Shown in pieces: positions 56,166 to 64,000 of a DNA stretch of 64,000 bases (within the stretch, counting starts at the first letter, position 1; each line of letters starts with the position of its first letter). The stretch is taken from positions 19,241,379-19,305,378 of the forward strand of contig CM067317.1 of assembly GCA_034231615.1 (NCBI GenBank), given 5' to 3'. This DNA comes from Meghimatium bilineatum. Its lineage: Eukaryota > Mollusca > Gastropoda > Stylommatophora > Philomycidae. Position numbers and translations under genes: made by a program. The notes beneath the pieces were generated by a model, which made no database searches, was not told the DNA's origin, and was given only the letters and a program-made list of their open reading frames with translations.

Positions 56166-57810
56166 ATTATAAAATTGTAACGTGTTAACAAGCTTCATAA
56201 TTCGCTGTTAAGTTTTCGTTAATGCCAACTTCATGTAATTTTCAATGTTTAATATGTTCTTGCTTCGGTGGTCAAATGAGGAGGTGAACATCCACTTTCA
56301 TGGAGATATGCAAAGGGGAATAAAACTCGAATGAAAATTGCTTTAATCCCAATGTTTTAGCTTATTGCTTTGGCAAACGACGCTACGAAAACGTGAAAGG
56401 GGTCGCGATCCATATTTTGAAACACATTATCCACGTGCACTCTAGAATGAAAACGTATCCTGGGGACAATGTTGGATGAACAAACGCTAAGAAGACAAAT
56501 TCATTAATCAAAATCGACAGCGAAGGAAGTGAATCGTTAGGTACAAAACAAATATGCTGTCAGAGTTGAAAATCAAAGTATTTGACTATTACCTGTCAGC
56601 TAGAAGGTTTAAGCGAGAGAAAAAACACGTGAGCCCTTGAAATATAGGTTATATCAGACTCTCCCTTGGTTAAACAAATGACCACCAATAATAATTGGTG
56701 ATGCGCCTGCTTTAATGTGCGTATTCAGTGTAAAAGACATACCCTTAATTCATTTGGGTACCAGTTTTTATCGATCTATGAACAGACTCGTTATCAATAT
56801 CTATATAAAACAAAATAAAAACGTAACTGTCATATTGTATTTATCCTTTTAGGGTGTTACATGGAATATTCGTGTGGCTTGATCAATAATTTGATCAATA
56901 ACTGAAAATCTAATAAGCGAAATCAGGAGCAGGAAATTAAAACTAAACAATTGTTGTCTTATTAGCATATGCAAATTAACTGAACATTACTTGTAATGAT
57001 AAGATGAGGTAAACTTTAGTTAAACAATAGTTTAACTAAATATATCAAGCTGCTAATATATCAATCTAATTACTGTAATAGCACTTATAATTCCTAAAAT
57101 TCTTTTAAATAATCATTAATATATGACAAATAGGAATAATTAAGAAAAACAACTTACAGAAAATTGCCGTAGACACAGTAGGTTAGAAAGACGATCGCTA
57201 TCATAACCTTCGTGTGATGCCGAATGCCCATGTCTACGTGCGTGTTCGTACATCTCCCCCGGATCTCAGGGCCCGAGGGACTTTAGTGGACATGAGACCT
57301 ATACACTGGCCTTGCTTCGTCGTATACCATGGAACAAAGGTGAATGTCTGTGATGAGCAGATAAAACTGTCCTTGTGTACAAATGTGTGAATGTATCCAG
57401 AATATGTTCACATGTTATCACTGTTTGGTCCTTGTGTGAAAAAACAACAGCAGCAATGTCAATCTTCTTAAAAGATAATAATAAAACAAAGTTTATATTC
57501 TAATACATGATGGAAGAAATCACTTGGGAGTTATATTTTTATATTAGAATAAAGATACAGGCACTGTCCTGTAGAACATCACTAGTTAAACATCTTAATA
57601 TCTGCTGTATAACAGTTCATGTAACGGCATTTACAAAGTATCATGTTATCTATCACAGGCTATAGTAATGAAGACTTAGTTAATGGACGATAATTTATTG
57701 CACACATAATTGTAAACATTGAAGCATATTCTGGATATAATTTTTTTTTTTTAATTTTAGCTTAATGTTTAGGCGAATCGTAAATATACAATAGTCAGTT
57801 ATCGCCAGTA
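56165..57810. other. No recognisable feature
   Basis: AT-rich intergenic DNA without long frames, clear tandem repeats or element motifs. Confidence 0.45.
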
Positions 57811-57814
57811 AAAT

Positions 57815-57895
57815 GTGGACGATCAGCTCTCGAACCAGGACCATATTCGACTCAGTTGTGAGAGGAGCCCACTTACCACTCTACCACGGAGAACA
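57815..57895 (-). mobile_element. tRNA-derived SINE head
   Basis: The reverse strand has CGTGGTAGAGTGGTAAGT (box A, near 57871-57888) and TGGTTCGAGAGCT (box B, near 57824-57836), about 35 bp apart. No acceptor stem pairing, so a SINE or tRNA pseudogene and not a tRNA gene. Confidence 0.6.
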
Positions 57896-58228
57896 AGGAT
57901 TATAACATCGATGAGATATAACAACCGTGAACAAATGTGATTTGTATAACTACAGCAAACCAAATCGATGATTCATAATAAATGTGGGAAAACGTAACAA
58001 TTTACAAATGTGGGAAAACTAGCGTAACTGCTAGTCCCAGCTTATTCCATCATCTCAGGTTCGGGTGTAGTCGATTCTCTAGTCACACATTTGTAAATTG
58101 TACACTCAATTCCTCCCTTTGTCTCTTTTTGTTGTGCCTCTAGCCCACTCCATCCGCTCTTCATGGTATACCCTTCTATTCTTATCTTACTGAACTTCTC
58201 CTTTTCCTCTTCTGTTTCTTTTCCATTT

Positions 58229-58455
58229 ACTATGACATGTTCTTGCAGACCAACAAGAACATCTCACGGCAGTGCTAAAGTGTCGTAAACTTGTGTGGTT
58301 TGTTTATTATGACATGCTCTTGCAGGCCAACAAGAACATTTCACGGCAGTGCTAAAGTGTCGTAAACTTGTTTGGTTTGTTTACTATGACATGCTCTTAC
58401 AAGCCAACAAGAACATCTCACGGCAGTGCTAAATCGTTGTAAACTTGTGTGGTTT
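58229..58455. repeat. 77-bp tandem repeat, 3 copies, with hairpin
   Basis: The unit contains ATGACATGCTCTTGCAGGCC, AACAAGAACATTTCACGGCA, GTGCTAAAGTGTCGTAAACT and TGTTTGGTTTGTTTAC. TGTTCTTG...CAAGAACA can form a stem in each unit. Confidence 0.9.
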
Positions 58456-58620
58456 GGCCACGTGGTGCAGCTCGATTTTCTTTCCAAAAAATATCGTGCA
58501 GGGAACTGTTGAGGGTTGAAGATGAAGAGGAGGTCAAATGAAAGTATGGACTGATAATATTAAAGACTACACGAGATTAAGATTCTCCACACTCGAAGAA
58601 CTTATAACAGGAAGGCTTAG
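58435..58620 (+). pseudogene. LINE C-terminal fragment
   Basis: The forward strand reads VVWPRG/WFGHVVQLDFLSKK, then after shifts GGQMKVWTDNIKDYTRLRFS and TLEELITGR, matching the RWFGHV...GR...WSDNIKEWTGL tail of animal LINEs. It starts at the edge of the 77-bp repeats. Confidence 0.65.
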
Positions 58621-58629
58621 CAAAATCAT

Positions 58630-59315
58630 TGTGTTGTTGTTTCCCGTACGAACCTGAAGGTTTATGGATTTGATGATGATGACATGCTTCATACCATGCT
58701 TTAATCTCGTCCTCTTACCATCGTTACACCATATATGCAGTTTTATGTAAAGTGTATGTGTCTGTTGTCTTACGTTCGGAAGAAATGCATTTTAGTCGAA
58801 ACGCCGCCTGCCGCTATGTCTCGTTATTACTGTTTTTGATTTTGAAATATTGATAATGCATATAGCTATTTTCGTTTATCTTGTTCTTTTATCTCATACA
58901 GTTTGAATCCAATATAGGTTTATGGCGGTATTTATGTTCAATCAGGACCGTGCTGTAACTTTTCTTAGTATAATGCAAGTCTTCGACATGTCGCCCCCGA
59001 CAATATATCTGCATCATGCCATGTGTTCGATAGTTACTGAAATGGGGCGGGGATTGCACGTGGTAGCAATTGCTATCACAGCCGTAACGATCTTTTAAAT
59101 AAAAATATTTCACTTCCTTTTGGTGGACCTTTCTTTGAGGAGACGCTAAAAACTTCAACAGTTTTTGTCGTAAAGATTATAGTGATTTTTCTAACATAGT
59201 GTTTCTTCTTTGCAGTGCTAAATATGTATTACTTTTCTTAGATAGAATGCAGGTGGTCAGGATTTTGAAAATGGTATGCTCATTTCCTGAAATACTATTT
59301 CTTTCCTACATTTTT
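58630..59315. other. No recognisable feature
   Basis: No motif. The 89-codon reverse frame at 59158-58889 has no recognisable family. Confidence 0.4.
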
Positions 59316-59317
59316 AT

Positions 59318-59445
59318 CAGAGTTCATTCTCAAACTCATGCAGAATAGCAAGATGTAGTCATGAAAATGGAATGCTTTGTGCCACTCTTTCCATCTTAGG
59401 GCGTCTTTCGGCCTGAAAAATCCGACTCCAGCATGGATTCAGGTT
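59318..59445 (-). repeat. AAG-tailed dispersed repeat, diverged copy
   Basis: TCAGAGTTCATTCTCAAACT and GCGTCTTTCGGCCTGAAAAA, ATCCGACTCCAGCATGG correspond in order to the reverse complement of the 36948-37225 copy, with an internal deletion. Confidence 0.65.
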
Positions 59446-61065
59446 CACTTTATCTTCTTTTCTTAGATGTGACAGTGTGATTTCATGTATTTCAATCTTG
59501 AGTTAGTTGTTATTATTATTTTCTTCACATGAATTATGCCTGGGCGATAATCACTGACACTAAGTTGTTCACCTATTATTCACTATTCCAGCCAGTTCTA
59601 GTGTGCAGAATGCCAGGTTTGTGGGTATATGTGCTATGCCATATTTGTAAACAGAAAGTTGTTGTTGAGTTTGATTATTTATTAGAGAAGGATTATGTTG
59701 ATACCGTCATCTTGTCAATTTTCTCTCTTCTTCCTTTCTGTCCCATTATTGTATCCTCAGCTTTGTGAGTGGCTGTTAAAATCTCTCACTGCCACGAAGT
59801 ATTTGTTGGAGATGGTAATACTAGTCATATTTAATGGGATGTCATATGGACAGTAGCAGTTTAGTATGTGTAGTTCAAGGTTGTTGTTTTTTATGTGAAT
59901 TTTCTGAGATTCGGCAACTTCCGTGCGTGGTTTGGTTTCTGTGGCATTTATGTTATTCTCGATCAGTGTTAGTACGCAAATCTTTCCTGTTAAATTTCAA
60001 ACAGCGGTACACTCGTGTCTTGAAGGTTATTCTTCCATTATGGTAGATTTCCTGTATGCAGCAAATAGTAATCTCGTGCAAGGTTATTGTTTTTTTGGTT
60101 AACTCTCTCTGCATTTCACTGCATGATGTTTAGAGGTTGTCGTCTTGTCTCGTTGGTCGATTCCCTCCTCTGCCTTTTAACTCCACAAGGTAGAAAAGAG
60201 GGACTTCCAGTAGATGGTGGGTGGATTTTTTTGGGCTTGGAATCCAGCAATGCTTCTATGACAATTTAAAACAAGAATTGCTGTGAAGACTTATGAACTA
60301 ATCGGATTGCATGATACCATGGTTGCTGATGCACATCTTAGCCGGATATCTCCGACACCAGCACCTGTGCTTGCTTGGGCAGGACGGTGGTCCTGCTCGA
60401 TATAAAGGATGGTCCAACCAGACTTCATTACCATCTTCTGTTGTCTGGACAAAGCCCACATCTCCATTTCAAGGAGTTAACCTTGATGGAGCAATACAAC
60501 CTTGAAACATATTCCTTTCCTTAATACCACAGTTCAGAGACGTATTGATTAAACGGAAAACAAACTGTGTTCCTGATAGACAAAAATACTGAATTTATCG
60601 TGCAAAATTGCAAGAGTCTATACTTCCTGGAAATGAATCTTTGCTTCAAGCATATGCTCGCTTTGTTGAAGATGATAAAATCCACCAAGACATGCTTTAG
60701 CAAGAACAATGTTAGCATACACATAAGGGGAAATCGGTATTTCACAACGTTCAAGAATTCCTTCGTTTCGATGACATTCCTACGGTAAGCATATTTTCTT
60801 GTGTAACGGATGCAGAATTCTCCACGATTGGTCACCATAGGGACTTTACTGCATATTTGTAACAGACAGTACACAATGTTACGACAATTCACTGTGTTGT
60901 TCATCGACAGCATCTTGTGGCACAGAATATCAGTGATAGTGTACACGTCTGTCACAGGCTTAACTTCACTGGGGTTACCTCATATGCATTCCGTCCCTCT
61001 CAACAAAGCGGCACGCCGCATGCTGAGAGCATCATCATAGTACGTAACTTTGTAGCTTCGAGCGA
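59445..61065. other. No recognisable feature
   Basis: Several 60-80 codon frames on the forward strand and a 144-codon reverse frame (60955-60521) overlap each other. None carries a motif, signal peptide pattern or domain I recognise. Confidence 0.4.
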
Positions 61066-61069
61066 TAAT

Positions 61070-61140
61070 CCACAGGGATCAGCAACCAGCAACCTCTTGA
61101 ACACAAAGCGAACGGCTTAACCACTACGCCAGGGAGACCC
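61070..61140 (-). mobile_element. tRNA-derived SINE head
   Basis: The reverse strand has GTCTCCCTGGCGTAGTGGTT, AAG (box A, near 61116-61131); the box B position GGTTGCTGATCCC is degenerate. Confidence 0.5.
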
Positions 61141-62580
61141 AAATTAAAGAACCTATCTCCAAGCATCTATTGTCTCAGCCCATTAAGGCATATTCAATTA
61201 ACATTTTACTTTCCTTGTATTATTTACTTTACTTTCAAGTATTACTTGAATATTGTTCTCAATGTATATTTTCAATTTTCTCCAGAATTTTATAATGTAA
61301 GGGTTTCATATGTACGGAATAGAGGGTAAGAAATTGGGGAAATGTGGAGTGTTGTGATCTACGGGGGAGTGGGGTGGAATGATGTGGGTTGGTTTATAAA
61401 ATATATGCGAAGTTGTGTGGTTGTAGAATAAAGTTTGAGAAACACTACTCTATGGGATGGTATACTCAACTCCACCCAAAACATCGCCTCTTATGACATG
61501 CATGGCACGTAGTAGTATTGCTAATCTTTGCTCCTGTTTCCGATCTCGGCAGCTCACCGGCACTTGCCTACAGTAATGTGTTAAATATCTTCAATTGTCT
61601 TGCGTGTGTACTTGCTGACATCTGCAAGTGATAACGTTTGAATCACTTGCATTGACCAGTTCGCTATGTAACCATGGAAACAATACGTATTGATTTCCTG
61701 ATACTTTTACTGTGATATTTCATCTTCTACCACTTGCTTCAATATATTCTCTTAAGGCAGATGACGTCGCCATTAATGTTTTCTGAAAACCAGTAGTCAA
61801 TTCAACTATCCAGATATTTAAACTAACATATTCAGAACATGGGCGGCTTCAGTAAGCAGACAGAGCGGAAGAATATTAAAAACTACATGGAGAAAAGACA
61901 CGATGCCTGATTGACTTCAGCGTATGGTCTCAACTCCGACATTAAAATTTGTGCTGAAAAGAATCGAATCCGAGCGCGAGAAACAGAAGCCATGAAAGCT
62001 TTCATTCAGGACTCTTCCTGTCTCACGTAGCCTCATAAATAACATTTATCACTCAAGCGTAACATAATGAAGGCAGATGTGTATAACACATGATAACTTC
62101 TTTAATCCAGTAACGAGACTGAGGTTAAAAGGGGGAGTCGGAAGAATGTCGACGCTATCAATGACTTTAAGACGTGTTACACTTGTCACATTCAACGAGT
62201 ATTTTCCGAGGGCCCTGACTGTATAAGTTTACTGGTGCCTTTAGTACATGTATCTGGGACGTGACTAATTATGAGAGGTTAGATACTTTTGGAATACATT
62301 ATCTCCCTTGCGTGATATGTAACCCCACAATGACTGAAGGCGTGAGAGAAAAAAAAAGGAATCCATCGCAACAAATGGGAAGATAAACGAAGTATATATT
62401 GATAAACATTATTTGAGTGTATCATCAATATAAGGGAGAGTTTTTGACCACTACCTACAGCAGTTTTTCTGTACGGAAACACAACTAGCTCTGGATCGAT
62501 TTCATGAAAGTCCTCCATCTAAGGTCTCTCCTACGTACATCATATTCCCCCGTTATTTTTGTTTCAGTTTTACTGAGTTT
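61140..62580. other. No recognisable gene; hAT-type end near 61426
   Basis: AAAGTTTGAGAAACACTAC near 61426-61444 looks like one end of a hAT-type element (CAGTGTTTCTCAAACT) but no partner was located. Otherwise featureless. Confidence 0.35.
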
Positions 62581-62589
62581 CACCAGAGG

Positions 62590-63115
62590 ATGAATTGAAC
62601 TCTAACATAAAAGATGAATTGAATTCTAAAGTAAAAGATGAATTGAACTTTAACATAGAAGATGACTTTAACTCTAACATTAAAGATGAATTGAACTCTA
62701 ACATAAAAGATGAATTGAACTCTAACATAGAAGATGACTTTAACTCTAACATTAAAGATGAATTAAACTCTAACATAGAAGATGACTTTAACTCTAACAT
62801 TAAAGATGAATTGAACTCTAACATAAAAGATGAATTGAACTCTAACATAGAAGATGACTTTAACTCTAACATTAAAGATGAATTGAACTCTAACATAAAA
62901 GATGAATTGAACTCTAACATAGAAGATGACTTTAACTCTAACATTAAAGATGAATTGAACTCTAACATAAAAGATGAATTGAACTCTAACATAAAAGATG
63001 AATTGAACTCTAAAATAAAAGATGAATTGAGCACTAACATAAAAGATGAATTGAACTCTAACATAAAAGATGAATTGAACTCTAACATAAAAGATGAATT
63101 GAACTCTAACATTTC
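62590..63115. repeat. 24-bp coding-compatible minisatellite, about 22 units
   Basis: The unit is AACTCTAACATAAAAGATGA ATTG in two main forms (K-form ATAAAAGATGAATTG and E-form ATAGAAGATGACTTT). Being a multiple of three it stays open on both strands: forward (NSNIKDEL)n / (NSNIEDDF)n in 62595-63158, reverse (MLEFNSSF)n in 63118-62570. E-form units recur at regular spacing, a higher-order pattern. A gene is not excluded but there is no other evidence for one. Confidence 0.93.
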
Positions 63116-63375
63116 CAAATTAGAGCTAAAAACCGGAGTCTTAGTGACTCACAAATGAATGACTGACTGATTCACTCACTAAGTAGATAAGTAATTAATT
63201 ATTTTTTAACTAGCGATAGTTAGTTAGTTGCTCTTTTACTCAATGCCATTGTGTGATACATGCATGTGTTTGTGAGCTGTTGTTTTGTTCCATATAATGT
63301 GTTGATAAAACTAGCGAATGAAATACGTAATTTAACAACTACTTTGTAATTAATTCAACAGTAATATATGGAATA

Positions 63376-63434
63376 AACTAACCATCCAACCAAGTAACTA
63401 ACCATCCAACCAAGTAACTAACCATCCAACCAAT
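63376..63434. repeat. 20-bp tandem repeat, 3 copies
   Basis: AACTAACCATCCAACCAAGT occurs three times with the last copy ending AATGAAC. It precedes the 3' end of the I-like element and could be related to its tail. Confidence 0.85.
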
Positions 63435-63454
63435 GAACTTAATTACATTAGATA

Positions 63455-64000
63455 TTAGGTCTGTTGACTATCCTCTTCGCACAACGGACACGCCCATAAG
63501 TGCCCAGATCTCTGCTTCAGTAAATCTGTCAGGGTATAACGGCTGATGGTTCCGGTTCTATGTTGGTTCACTGCTATTTTTGAAATCTGTATCAGGTGTT
63601 CTACGAGCCACGTCCATCCTCACTCCCAATTCGTGCATTCTGCATATTGACTCATGCTTATTCATCTCAAAATCATATGATCGTGAGTACTCACGAATAT
63701 CAATGAGTATGTCGCCTTGGTCCATAGGCTGACCATATGTTGTGGTGACGAGGCTAACCAATTAGTCGGCCGGTTCGTTTTCCACTACGCCCGCGTGTCC
63801 GGGACAAAAGTAATCGTGAGTTTTCGTAGTGATGCCCCCAATTTAGCTCTCTCTAATGACTCCACCCATCCCCCTACGAACATCACCTGTTTTGACTTTC
63901 TGAATCATATTCATTGAGTCATTTAGTATGCACGCATGGGAATAGTCTTGCGATCCAGACAGTTAAGTGCCTGCGTTACGGCAAATACTTCCATTGTTGG
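63455..64000 (-). mobile_element. I/Nimb-like LINE 3' fragment, continues beyond the window
   Basis: The reverse strand reads TMEVFAVTQALNCLD near the window end, LRKLTITFVPDTRA (usual VPGHAG), SICRMHELGVRMDVARRT (open 63761-63558), and near the 3' end the frame GHLWACPLCEEDSQQT at 63510-63465, a CxxC tail. Decayed by stops. Confidence 0.82.

Noticed and set aside
57815-57895. True tRNA gene
   Set aside because: Box A and B are present but no acceptor or anticodon stem can be drawn; SINE head is more likely.
62570-63118. Reverse-strand (MLEFNSSF)n protein
   Set aside because: Antisense of the 24-bp repeat; many in-frame Met codons are part of the unit.

Overview
This is eukaryotic, AT-rich, gene-poor DNA. 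I find no intact host gene, no rRNA and no CRISPR. Nearly everything recognisable is transposable-element debris: non-LTR retrotransposons, one Penelope-like element, one Mutator-like transposase relic, small DNA transposons, tRNA-derived SINEs, and an unusually rich set of minisatellites. The mix (RTE-type LINEs with CFDP2-like endonucleases, I/Nimb-like and jockey-like LINEs with RNase H, a GIY-YIG Penelope-like element, heavy microsatellites) suggests an invertebrate, perhaps a mollusc or another lophotrochozoan. That placement is inference with low confidence.

Layout. 0.36-3.3 kb: a decayed RTE-type LINE split by an antisense I-like insertion, followed by a 47-bp tandem array to 4.3 kb. 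4.6-5.2 kb: unrecognised exon-like reading frames. 5.2-8.4 kb: AT-rich and CA/TA-rich DNA. 8.4-9.55 kb: Penelope-like element, reverse strand. 11-12.4 kb: MITE with tandem ends and jockey-like scraps. 12.6-13.6 kb: SINE plus RTE 3' half. 13.85-16.5 kb: 44-bp and 28-bp minisatellites, the latter split by a 621-bp insertion. 18.4-19.2 kb: MULE transposase relic. 19.6-22.35 kb: diverged direct repeats. 22.4-26.5 kb: several LINE 3' fragments. 26.7-28.9 kb: the longest RTE-type copy (endonuclease plus RT). 29.9-30.8 kb: minisatellite split by a LINE. 31.1-31.9 kb: jockey-like RNase H. 31.9-35.5 kb: a large inverted repeat with a 38-bp minisatellite in its loop. 35.6-40.1 kb: RTE and I-like fragments. 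40.8-42.3 kb: two MITEs and a 42-bp array. 43.8-46.5 kb: RTE scrap, 62-bp array, hAT-like MITE. 48.0-49.6 kb: two I-like copies head to head. 49.7-55.25 kb: an RTE-type LINE carrying three separate retrotransposon insertions. 57.8-61.1 kb: SINE heads and small repeats. 62.6-63.4 kb: 24-bp and 20-bp arrays. 63.46-64 kb: I-like 3' end running off the window.

The main result is a readable insertion history. Several LINE fragments with 3' tails sit inside older RTE-type elements or minisatellites, with target-site duplications that restore the host reading frame or repeat unit when the insert is removed. The best cases are 51782-54176, 50019-50650, 1911-2901, 39411-40130 and 15490-16110. No genes act together as a pathway here. 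The biology is retrotransposition by target-primed reverse transcription followed by neutral decay.
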